The notes under the pieces are model-generated. The model saw nothing but the letters and a program-made list of their open reading frames with translations. It ran no database searches and had not been told where the DNA came from. From Ectocarpus siliculosus (Eukaryota > Sar > Phaeophyceae > Ectocarpales > Ectocarpaceae): a stretch of 64,000 bases of DNA. The translations under genes and the position numbers were made by a program. Shown one piece after another: positions 23,079 through 34,195 of the stretch; positions within the stretch are counted from its first letter, which is position 1; every line of letters begins with the position of its first letter. The DNA lies in NCBI GenBank assembly GCA_000310025.1, contig FN648444.1:92549-156548 (forward strand), in the 5' to 3' direction.

Positions 23079-26000
23079 ATGGCGCTGTCCGCTACTTCAC
23101 GTGCACTGCGCGTTGTGCTAAAGGGGCCATGCCATTTCCGTGGGGGGCTGCTAGACCCAAGTTGGTGAGTTCCATAGTTCAGTGAAGCACATCGCAGGGT
23201 TGAGATGCGGTGGTCTCTCGTCGTTCTGCGGTGATGCGGCAGAGTTCGCGTACAGCCTACGTTGGTGAGTGAGAGGAAACTCTGCCTCCAGGCGATTCAT
23301 GTCAAGTGAAACGAATGATCTATCTTGGGAGTTCGTGATTCTGCGCCTGATGTATTTGAGCGAATATCATGTGCGAGACTTCCATCCGTGTGTGACGCGA
23401 GATATCACCCCACACACACTCGCGGAATGTTGTCCGGTCTGACGGTCTGACCCTTAACTGGCCACACACAGGGCGTTCACGGTAGGAGAGAAGATACACA
23501 GATCGACGATGCCATGGGCGTTGACGGAAAGTTGTGAGTGTGATCTTGCGCATTGGAACAGAGTGTGGGTGGCGTCCCATCTTTGTGTGATAGACCCCAC
23601 CTGCAGTGCAACATGAGCATAACCATGCATGCAGGAACGTCGTTATCAACGACTCCTCTACCCGCCTTGCCCTTCCCCGCGACAATTCCCTCGCTCCCAT
23701 AGCTCGGTGGCACTCCTGCGCGCAAGACCTGCGCAGCACCACCGCCAGGCAGCAGCGGCCTTGCACAGCAGCACGATGCTCCTCGACCGTGGGGACAAGC
23801 GAGGAGAGTCACACAACAGCAGTGTCGACAACGGGGACAAGGAAGGAGACACGGGCTCGGCTGACGAATCGAAACCCGCCTCCGTGAGGAGTGTGTCCAT
23901 GACGGACAAGGACAAACCCGACGTTGTCGATTTGGTGAGTTAATAGGGTTGCGTTCAAGTGTCTCATGTCACTCACCCTTTCGCACGCCGCTGACAGAGA
24001 CCATCGCGCTGGCATTTTGCAATGTTCAAGTGTGGCTTTCTTTGCATGCGTTCTACGCCCAGGTGCTGTCGCCAGAGTCATCACAGTACCACGCACCGCA
24101 CCCTAGCTGTGTAGACTATGCGGCGCGGTGGTGCGGAATGTGCCTACACTACACTCAATACTACTTCGCCGGCCGTTTTCTTTCCGGGGAGTGGCAGTAC
24201 TGGAACTAACACGGCATCCCTGCCTCATTTCAATACCTGCCTAGGCGGACTTGATCATGTCCGGCACAAGCTACGAAGAAGCGGTGAAGGGGACGGAGTT
24301 CGATGCCTTAGACAAAGAAACGTCGAAAGAGTTCGAGGAGTCGACTCGTCGATTGACGGCTCTGCGAGAGAACAGACTCGAGGAATACCTGGAGGAGACA
24401 GGGTGAGTGTTCTCGCGGACCCCGGTCACTTGGAAACCTTGGCCGAGCCCGCGTACTCAAAACAGAGGGCAGCCGCAATAGCAGCAGGTGTAAGAACGCG
24501 ATGTATGGGGTGCTGCCACGATGTTGCTTTATCAGGAGACAGCCTGTCCTGTTTGGTAGCTTCACGGTACGCACGGCAGTAGTTCGTGTTTTCCCCCAGC
24601 AATGTATCTGCAAACAGCCAGCATGCTACCAGTTATCACCAGCTCTGAGTGAGACGCACATTCAATTACTTTTCGTTCCTAGCATATGTAATCATTGCTG
24701 CAACCGTATTTTATGGTTTGTTTCAAGCTCCCCACTGGAACAGGACAATTGGGACAAATACCTGGTCGTGGTGTTGTCGTGCTGTCACCTTTGGGTATGT
24801 GCCATACATTGTATATATGGTCCGCGCTGACGTTTGTAGTTTTCGCTGAATTCGCCCCCCAACGTGTGCGATCGCTGTATCTCGTGCTGCCTCCGAATCG
24901 TGGCAGCGAGACGGATCTACTGGACAAAGTTCGCGCAATTTATGGCGAGCCTGAGACCTCTGAACAAGTAAGCAAACAAGGAGCCAGGATTGGCTGTGTG
25001 ACGAGCCTTGCCTGGCCTGTTTGATGGCGACTGCGTATTTGGCTTCCAACATCCTTCGCAAGAAGAATCACCTGAATTGTTTTGCGCTCGTCCACGACCT
25101 TGGTGTAGGCTGCGTGTTGCTATTGTTTGCTCTTTGTCCACTGGTTTGGCTACGGTGCTACCGCCGTGCGGTGACGGGTGGTGTAGTAGCACTCTCTGCG
25201 AATGGTGTTGAATGTGGCACCGTTGAGGCGGTTCGATGGATTGCTTGGGTGTTGTCACGATCGGCTTTCGCAACGCAACGCTGTGCTGTTCTCTAACCCA
25301 TGTGTTTACTAGACCTCGGGAATAAGAAGGGCTCCTGGTGACGTATCTACATGCATACTTCTGACGCATGCACTCGCATCATCGTGTGCTGGCAGAACAC
25401 ATCGAGGGCTTGTTTCTCTCTGGCGCAAACACGGATTGCAATATTCAGCATGCCACAGCAGTCCTCTTCGTTGACGAGTGCATCGCCCGCCCATTCCCTT
25501 TTTGTTGCAGACTGACGGTCCTGCCCCTCCCAAGAAGAAGAAGAAGAAGACAGTGGAAATGGCGCAAGGACAGTGGGCCGAGATTTTGGTCCACACTGAC
25601 CGAGTGACCAAGGTGCAGTGTTCACGAAGAAGCTCGTGCGATATCTACTCCACTTAAGCCCGGTATTGATGTGCTGTCCACCCTGTTTATTTTCGCTCAG
25701 TAACTCGTGCTCCATAATGTTTGAAATAGTGCCTTGGTTGGTCGCGACCAAAGGCCGACAATGGACGCGCAGCGTTCGAATATCCCAGCCAGCGCGATTG
25801 TTTTCCTGACCGCACGGCAACGCCATTCTTTTCCGGTTGCACTCCGAGCGTGTCACACCGAACAGCCGGTTGTCCGTTGCCCTTATTGAGGCGGGTTCAT
25901 TCCTGTGTGATGCAACTGGTGTAGTTTGGTGATGGAACGAAAGCGTGGATTACGGATACGGTTGGTATATCTCTTCCACCATCTCGTAACCTAACCTATT

Positions 26001-27275
26001 TACCGGCCCTGACCATCGTTCCTCAGACCGTCAAAGGCGGCATGGAGATCCAGTACAGGGCCCTGGTGACCGTGGGCAACCTCCACGGTGTCGGGGGATT
26101 CGCGATTGGCAAGGCAGACACCCCTGCCGTGGCCATCACCGAAGCCAGCCGGTGAGTGAGGTGTTCCTTCCTTCCGCTTGATCGCGTTCCCGCATTCACA
26201 GGCCAGCACCTGTTTCCTCTTGGTGTTGGAAGAAGTACTCGTGGCTGATTTTCTTCCGCCAACCTGTCTCGATACTACCCTTTGATTCGCTTGGCTCATG
26301 CCCTGCCGTCTTACCGTGTTCTGTCGTGTGATCGTTGTTTTCGTTTATCTCGACAGAAAAGCGAAGTTGCTGCACAACCTCGTGTACGTGGAACGGTATA
26401 AGCAGGCGTCTCTGTGCCAGGACCTCGTGGGGAAGCACAACGGAAGCAAGGTACAACGGGAATCATCTCAATGGTTCGCCACCACGTCTTGCCAAGCGTA
26501 ACGTCGGGGTGCTCTCTGCCGTCGATCACGGTGTCGAAGATGCCAGAAGGCTTGGTGCTAAACACGTTAGGTGTACGAGGGCGGTCGAACGTCGCTCTCT
26601 TGACCCATGCATTTTCACGCCTACTTATGACACCATGTACCAAACGTTCCATGTCTTTTGGGGGGGGGGGGCGGTGGCGGTGGGGGTGTCGCAGGTGTAC
26701 ATCTGGTCGAGGCCACCAGGGTCTGGCATGAGAGCGGGCAAGCTGTCGCGGGACATCTTGTACAACATGGGCATCACGGATGGCGCGGTATGTGATGTTG
26801 GGTGTGTGTGCTGTTTCCGTCATTTCCGGAGTCTACCGTTGGAAGGGACGCCGTTGTCGGTTCGGTCATATGTTCTGGGTTTGGTTTGCAGACCTCCAGT
26901 CTTGACCAAGCCCAAAATATGGCTAATTTCGCGCTTTTAAAACAAACCACGATCGAGAGCATACTGTTGGGGTCTTGGCACTCTGTATGTTTATTGTCGT
27001 AGCTTTCAGCTTTGTCTCATCGCGTTTCACGTTTCTGCCGAGATGCACCTCAGAGAGCTTTTCACATACCCGCGTTTCTGAGGCCTATGGTTCACTCTCC
27101 GCCCAACCCGCCATTTTTCATGCAGTGCAAGATCATCGGAAGGCGCAACAAGTACTCCATGATCTACGCCATGTTCGACGCCCTCGCCAAGCACCGTGGA
27201 ATCGAGAGCATAGCGAGGGGGCGGGGCAAGCGCATCTTGTCTCTCCAGCGAGAAATGGCAGGGCGGTTTGCCTGA
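23079..27275 (+). CDS. MRPS5: Mitochondrial ribosomal protein uS5m, copy B (intact, 9 exons)
   Basis: Exons: 23079-23164, 23703-23934, 24245-24402, 24907-24967, 25511-25612, 26027-26151, 26357-26450, 26695-26787, 27126-27275. The sum is 1101 nt, 366 aa, with every junction in phase. The first exon (MALSATSRALRVVLKG) is a mitochondrial targeting signal and differs from copy A at about a third of its residues. The S5 domain in exons 5-9 carries TVKGG, RALVTVGNLHGVGGFAIGK, KHNGSKVYIWSRPPGSGMRA and GRRNKYSMIYAMFDAL. The product is a core protein of the mitochondrial small ribosomal subunit. The acceptor of exon 8 lies just downstream of a G12 tract. Exon 5 holds a six-Lys run. Head to head with the FAM185A-like gene, it converges on the MPP10 pseudogene. 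Confidence 0.93.
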
Positions 27276-28278
27276 GTAGACGTGACCATAACGTGCCCTT
27301 GGCGAATCGTATCTGTTTTGTTCCGATGTGTTGAGTCAGCAGAGACCGGCTTGTGAAGGTTGATTTGCTATGTAGGGGCGTAAAGTACTGCGAGTGTTGG
27401 AGGCGTCATCAACGACAAGAGCAACGTTCGAAAGTCGCTGAAGTGGAAGCATGATGCACACCGTCAAGTTCTGGTGCATTTGTTTTCGTCATGTCAGCGT
27501 GAGCAGAGTGAGCGAAGCAGCAATCAACAGGACTCATTTGAGCCTTGGGTAGTTAGTGCCTTTGGGACCGTTATATTTGATTGCATTCATGTGTCCTCTC
27601 CCGCCGTGACCGAGCGTGGTTGGAACCACCCAATACGCTGCCCGTCACTACAAAGCATACATGTACAAGACTTTTGGGCAGCTTACGCTGAGAGAAGCGT
27701 TCCGCAAGAAGCTTGTTATCGGCGTTGTTGTATGGCCGTCTTGTTGGTCTACTTGTCCTTGCTCTTGCTTACGTACGGTAGTCTGTTGCGACACCGAAGG
27801 GGTGCGAAGGGATGCGTTCGCATGGGGTCGACGAACTGGACACGCGCACACTTCTTGGCGTGTATAACGGGTTGTTGGTGGGCAGGCGAACGTTATTGTG
27901 AAAATGGGTTGATATGTTGTGTGTAGTTGAATTTCGAAGTTTCATGTACCGACACAAAGAGGGTGCCGAAAAGCGCGGATCGGATGCTCGAAACGTGCCC
28001 GGAGTACCACTGCTGTACCCCGACCGACTCCTACAAAAAAAATAGCTTTCACCTCGCAGAAAAGTGTTCACGACAAAGCTCGGACAAACGACATGTACTT
28101 ACTCGTTCGAGTAGTTTCACCAGACATCGGCAAGTTGCAGCGGGAAAACAAAGTGGAATCAATTTGGAGAGAGATGTTTGATGGGCCGTTGAAAGAAAAT
28201 ATACCACACATGCATACATTCCCGAAGGCGTATCATCACCCATCCATCCATTACATTTCGTGTCACATAAACGACCAC
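27276..28278. other. Intergenic part of the right arm downstream of MRPS5 copy B
   Basis: Bases up to about 27660 match left-arm 12840-13228 in inverse. Identity is nearly complete to about 27530 and drops after it. Beyond that the sequence becomes unique to this arm. No exon is supported. Confidence 0.5.
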
Positions 28279-29120
28279 AACCAACCGACGCCGTGTGTGT
28301 GTGACACACACGGCGTCGGTTGGTCGAACTGGGAGGCGTCTGGATCTGCACCTGACTAGTTTCGTATGGGATCATGTATCCCAGAACCTGAGGCCTGGAA
28401 GCGAGAAAAGATATGATCCCAAACTAGTCAGGCGCAGATCCCGACGCCTTCGAGTTCCAACCAACCGAACCCGACGCCTGTAGGCGAGGAAGACATGATC
28501 CCAAACAAGTCAGGCGCAGATCCCGACGCCTTCCAATTCCAACCAACCGACACCATGCGTGTCGACACGCATGGCGTCGGTTTTTTGGAACTGGAAGGCA
28601 TCGGGATCTGCGCCTGGCTAGTTTCGTATGGGATCATGTATCCCAGAACCTGAGGACACACACGACGTCGGTTGGAAGAACTGGGAGGCGTCGGGACCTG
28701 CGCCTGACTAGTTTCGTATGGGATCATGTATCCTAGAACCTGAGGCCTGGAGGCGAGGAAGACATGATCCCAAACTAGTCAGGCGCAGATCCCGACGCCT
28801 TCCAATTCCAACCAGCCGACACCATGCGTGTCGACACGCAAGGCGTCGGTTGTTCGGAATTGGAAGGCATCGGGATCTGCGTCTGACTAGTTTCGTATGG
28901 GATCATGTGTCCCAGAACCTGAGGACACACACGACGTCGGTTGGTGAAACTGGAAGGCGTCGGGACCTGCGCCTGACTAGTTTCGTATGGCATCATGTAT
29001 CCCAGAACCTGAGGCCTGGAGGCGAGGAAGACATGATCCCAAACGAAACTATGTAGTCAGGCGTCAGGACCTGCGCTTCACTAGTTTCGTATGGAATCAT
29101 GTATCCCAGAAGCTGAGGCC
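28279..29120. repeat. Block of alternating palindromes (satellite-like, right arm only)
   Basis: Two inverted-repeat units alternate. Unit A has arms GCGCCTGACTAGTTT...GGGATCATG and CATGATCCCAAACTAGTCAG (about 28350-28437, 28699-28790, 28967-29060). Unit B has arms built on CCAACCGAC...GCATGG around a GTCGAC-type centre (about 28279-28324, 28519-28610, 28791-28881). The forward A arm occurs about six times and its inverse about four. Nothing comparable lies at the matching place in the left arm (12.2-12.8 kb), so the block arose or inserted after the duplication. It could be a decayed foldback or MITE-like element that amplified in place. No coding capacity is seen. Confidence 0.8.
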
Positions 29121-29817
29121 TGGAGGCCAGGAAGAACCCACGGAGTGCTTCAAGTGTCACCGGAACGAAGCCAATGGTGCACGTAACGAACTCTATGGAA
29201 TCGAACCCCGGCTCCACGCCTCGTCGTGCACCTTGCTGAAGGATTCCACGTCTGCCACAAGCAAGGCTACAGGCTGCCCACCTCAAAGACGTGAAGGACG
29301 AAGTAAATGGAAAAACGGAACGTCTAGCCCGGTCACGTGCTTGGCACCTCGGGACAGACAACTATTGATCAAGGTAACATCGCCGACCCGATGACCAGCT
29401 TCCGTGAACGTGGTCCCGGTCCACACGCCCGGAAAATGTCTGTCAAGCGGTACACGGTTCCTGACTTCATGCTGTGTGCCCCAATGTGTCGCTGGGATAC
29501 GACCCATGTAGACCCCGCCGGAGACGTGCCTCGGCCTGTGGGCGCACGGAAAGGACAAGGAAAACGGCCGCCGCTGCCGCAATCAAATATCATGGTATGA
29601 AACATGTACAGTATTCACAACTACCCGCCCGTTGGCTGTGACAGCAACAACGGACCTGACCGCGGATGTCATGGAACCCCCGCCACACACACAGGGAGAA
29701 GCTCAAGATCAAAACAACGTTAATGTCTCCTCTCCCTCGGCCCCAACGACATCGAAAGCTGTGAATCAAGCACCTAGAACAGCACAACTCTCCGAGACAG
29801 GCCGCCCTGTCGTTGGC
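29121..29817. other. Spacer between the palindromic block and the MPP10 pseudogene
   Basis: Several short frames are open on both strands (for example minus 29582-29283), but none has splice context or a recognisable family. It may be the rest of whatever brought in the palindromic block. Confidence 0.35.
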
Positions 29818-32800
29818 TCATAACCTCAGTTGAGCTGCTTTTCTTGCTTGTGTCCTTGGCATCTCCCTCCATGCACTTCCCTGCCGACTTGACACTCGCT
29901 GTCACCTGCAGGGCACACACAAGAAATCCCAGAGGGTTAGCAGCAGTTGAATCAGCGTGATAAGAAGGGGGGAGTGGCTCCAACGAAACCACGTCCTAAT
30001 CTATTGGCAGGGGTTGGGAGTCGAAAGCGATGAGATTTCCTCGGCACGAAGAGGGGAGCTTGGACATACACACAAGAGCCAAAGCACCCAGCAGTATACG
30101 CGTTGTCCCCGCGTCATCACGTGTATCGATTTATGGCACCGCAACAAGCAGTGAGTGCCTGGCGTCTGCTATAACATTGTGCCTGTTGCGTCCACCGTCG
30201 ACGCCAGAGACTCCTAATTAACCACGCTACCAGAGCAGAGGGTCACACAGGACGAGGTTTGTCTGCGGCCTTCGCTTTCCTCCTGAGATGCATGCCTTTC
30301 CTTCAGAAATTTGTTGGCGAAACTGTTTCCAACGCTAGTTTTTGTCTCCTTCTCAAACCAACCGTTGGAAGAGTCTGTACTCACGGATTCCTGAAGCTGA
30401 CTGAAGAACTTCGCAGAGGTGCTGTAATTCCCGCCCACTTGATTCCTCGCCCCCTGCGAAAGGACGTCAAAACCAGGCGAGGGATACGTCAGCCAGTCAG
30501 AAATGCATACTGACCATAACACTGCATCAATACATGAGCGTACCCAAAGGCTTTTACAACCTTATTACAATTGATCGTGAGGGTCCTCATGAGAGATCGA
30601 ACTGGGGACGTTGGGCGGCTCAGGTTGCAAGGGCAGCCTGACTCGCTGTCAGTAAGTCTACATGTGCGTTGATAGCATCCACAAAAAATCCAAAACGCGA
30701 CTCACAGGCGTCCAGAACAACTGCAACCGGTACGCCTCGTACAATAACCAATCTGTCCTCAAACGTAAATAGTGAAAGGCGATCTGCCCGACTGCTGCCA
30801 ACATAAAACAGTTGCTTGGCGACTTCCGCGTTTCAGGCAAGCAACATAGCATCGAAACAGGTGCCGCTTCGCCGAATGCGCGGTGTAGAGCATTTCGACT
30901 CGGTACGGCCCGAGAAAAACAGCGCACTGTACAGGAAGGTGCTTCCTGCTTGCGTTGTCAACAACTGTTTTGTACACCGCGCGTGCAGTGGAGTACCGGT
31001 GGCGGTGGTGACGTTCTTGGCACCCTCGATGTCCCTCATCATCTTGGCCGTCTCGTACTTGTTCCCGAGACCCGGATTGAGCTTGGACACCAGCTTCTGG
31101 GCCGCTTCCGCCTGACGATCGACGGCGCCATCAAGCATGGATTGCGCTAAGAAACTCAACATGCCAGAATTGTTTACAGCAATGCATCACTTGATTTGAT
31201 CAACAGCATGCGGCATGCGGCTAAAGAAACTGGCGGTGTATCTTGGTCTCACCGACAAGAAAAAAACTTGCTGAAGAATCAACCTAAAACGCCCGTTCAA
31301 TTGTTTATTTTAGGGAGACTTGCGGTAGATGTACAGCATTCAAATTTACGGCCTTCCACTGCAAGGTGCCATCATGCATGCATGGTGGCGTAGAGGCAGG
31401 CTGCATTTGCGTCTCCGGTAGTGACACCGCCGTTGCCGGGTAACTTGGTGTGTACCATCTAGACAACCAGTCTACCATATATAGGACCTCATCACCGGCT
31501 TTTGAGTCAAGCAAAACCCTCATGCTTCGAAGGGAGGCCTTGCGGGGAATAACTTGACAGCACTGGACGGTCTTCGAGCAGATCCGAAACGCTAAGAACA
31601 ACCTCTTCAACACAGACACGAATGCCACTCTCAGTTTGAACCAAAAAAGGCAGCACACGCAGGCCACCCGAATTTTGCCACAAGGTGGTGTGCATGTGTA
31701 CCTGTCGCCTGGCTTTCCGCCTGACGGCCTTCTTCGGCCTTCTTCGACGAGCGTGACTGTTTTCGATCCTCCTGGCTCATTTCTGCCCCACCTGCTAAAC
31801 TAGTGCGGCAAGTTTGACATGGTCGAATGAGAATAAAACGAACACACGACACGAAACCAGACGATGCGAACCTTGCTCACGATATTACCCCGAGCGCAGG
31901 AACAGGCGGTGTTGTGAATGGGCGCGGAAGACGCAAGCTATGTACTATCACACAAGGCCGGCCTGTCGAGAGGTTCCCAGCAATCAGCACAGGGACATAC
32001 GCAATGTGGAACTCTCGTACTACTACAAGGTTTTGAATGTGCTCTGCTGTGCCGTCGACATGCACCAAGCAGAGCGCATGCCAGGAAAATTTGGAGGGCG
32101 TGCACTAAAAAAATACGGCGATACTTGCATACATACACAGTCGCCTGGCCAGCCAACGTCCTGAACCTCAACATTCGGGGGGAAAAAAACATCCCAACAT
32201 CACCAAGTACTTGTCAGTCAGTCATCAAGGCCTGAACAAGGCTTCAATTTCGATGCAACGCAGCAAAATGCTACTGCCGTACTGAGGCATGATCGTCGCA
32301 CAAGATTCTGTACCGAGCACCCTCCGCACCAAACAAGTGCCCGCGTGCGAACGACCCAAAGTCACGCGAGCACACGAGCAAATAAACGGGAGTAATCTGA
32401 AACACGATTTCGCCGCGGCCACCATACCACAAGGCTCAGCAGCCAACCAGCACAAACGCCACCCTTCCTACCTTCCAAGAACTCTGTTTCTCGGCCCCAC
32501 CTTTTCTTGTGTCCAGAGGCCCGAATGGCTTCCATTCGGCCTCACACTTCCTCGCTACATATGGAGAACAGGCTTCGCAGGACGCTCGCCAGCTCCTGGG
32601 GACCGGTATTTACCATAAATTCATCCGTACGCGTAACAACGAAGGTGGGACGACAGTGATGTGTTCGGGATCTGCCGCTGAATTCGGTTCGGTTGGGGTA
32701 ACTTGCAAACTTGCTCCCCCGAGTGGCGTAAGGTACAAGCGAGTGGTGTAAGAGACCACCCCCCCCCCCATGGACAAATCTTTCAGATCTCGAATACTCC

Positions 32801-33420
32801 GCAGTAACAACAGCAGTTACGGTGCCCAAAATGGAGATCGTGGAGCCGCCTATTCAAGACTTTTTCAGCAAATTACGTACTCTGGAGTGTCTGGTATCAT
32901 TTGGTGTTGATACCCTCTTCGTCGTGGGCGTACAATTGAGCCATACTAATCGGTCCACGGGGAGGTACATAGGTATCTTGCGGGATCCACGGTAGCTGAA
33001 ACGGATACCAATAATACTGAACGGTTGATACGACCCTGAAATTCACCACTGTCAGTATGCTCTAAACAAGCTAAGACTTGCAATGACATTCCCCATTGGC
33101 CAATGCGGCAGTGTCCTCGTATGCATATGTACATTTGGTAGCAAGAATCCGTGCCAAAGATCCGGGGTGGTATCTTCCGTACTACAGAGAGCCGTCCACC
33201 GCGTGCAGCACGCGATGCCTCGTTGATCACCGATTGGAGGCCTCTATTCCATGTCTGCCATAGCACAAGTCACCTTTGCAGTGCTCTCGTTTGCTTGAGA
33301 GAAGTCCTCTGGTCTGCTTTCCGCGAGATCGAGACGATCAGCCGCCTCCTGGAAGGCCTGTTGGGACGAGGCCAATCATCTTTTGTTTGACGCGGCAGCA
33401 GCAGCAGCAGCAGGAGCAGG
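29818..33420 (-). pseudogene. Decayed MPP10 copy: internal deletion plus several frameshifts
   Basis: Recognisable exons in gene order: exon 1 remnant (about 33420-33274, no clear ATG), exon 2 (32595-32512, with a 4-base insertion), the 3' part of exon 11 (about 32509-32472), exon 12 (31791-31702, a 10-base tandem duplication makes it 90 instead of 80), exon 13 (31111-30997, intact), exon 14 (30453-30385, one extra base) and exon 15 (29905-29818, one extra A, removing the normal stop). Exons 3-10 and the start of 11 are missing: exon 2 is fused directly to exon 11 at about 32509-32512. The normal copy at 3465-12247 is complete, so this copy is the derived one. It cannot encode a full MPP10. 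A transcript is still possible. Confidence 0.92.
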
Positions 33421-34195
33421 CATACGGATATAGCACCACCGCTGTTTCGTTCTAACGCGGGTAAATTCCTGGAAGCTCTCGGTCACTTCGCCATAGGCTC
33501 GACCCGTGCGTGTGTGCACGAGACGTGAAGGAGGTCACAGCAGACAACGCAAGTCTGGATGTGTGGGTTAGCTGATGTAGTGCGCGTGTGCGGGTGTGTA
33601 CAGCAGTAACCACAAGCACAAGCTGTATTTTGGCTGCGGACTGACAAATCCTTGTGAATCCTTTCCGGAGTTCGATCCACGGAGCCCCCTTCAAAATTCC
33701 GCCGCATGTTTGATCTGGTGGTTGCTCCCTCGTTCCCTTCCCACTCTCCTCTCACACCACCGCCACCACCCACTTGGGGGAGCGGGTCATCCCTTGTCCC
33801 TCGCATCGCATACGTATTACCGGCCGATCCTGTGCCGGGCGTTATAAAAGAAGACAGGAGAGGCTCCACAAGGACCGGAAGATCTGCTGTGCCCAAAGCC
33901 GCAACGGCGCGTGTGCATGTTTTTTTGGCCCACGGCTCTCGGGGGAACGTTTTGATCACGGCGGACTCTCCGGCGCCCTCCCTCGCCCGAACGGACAGCC
34001 TAAACTGAAAGCGCACGCCGCCCCAACGTTCAAGTTTGGTCGCAGCTGCTGACGCAGTGCCTCTTCTTGCTTAAGTATCCCCCCGCTCAGAGCAGGTTCA
34101 AACCTCAAATCGCCCACCAAAACATCTGAGATCTATCCGTGGGGAGACACACAGCCGTAGTCGTCTTGGGCAGCGTGGTAGTGCGGAACTGAGGC
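33421..34195. other. Upstream region of the right NYN/LPAWM gene
   Basis: This is the inverse counterpart of 2782-3464, recognisable by scattered matches but clearly diverged. It should contain the promoter of the gene starting at 34196. No exon is seen. Confidence 0.4.

Noticed and set aside
28279-29120. Regular repeats considered as a CRISPR array
   Set aside because: The units are palindromes of variable length without constant spacers, and the window is eukaryotic.
29190-29215. T-loop-like GGTTCGATTCC on the minus strand, possible tRNA
   Set aside because: Flanking bases do not pair as a T-stem, and no D-arm, anticodon arm or acceptor stem could be built.
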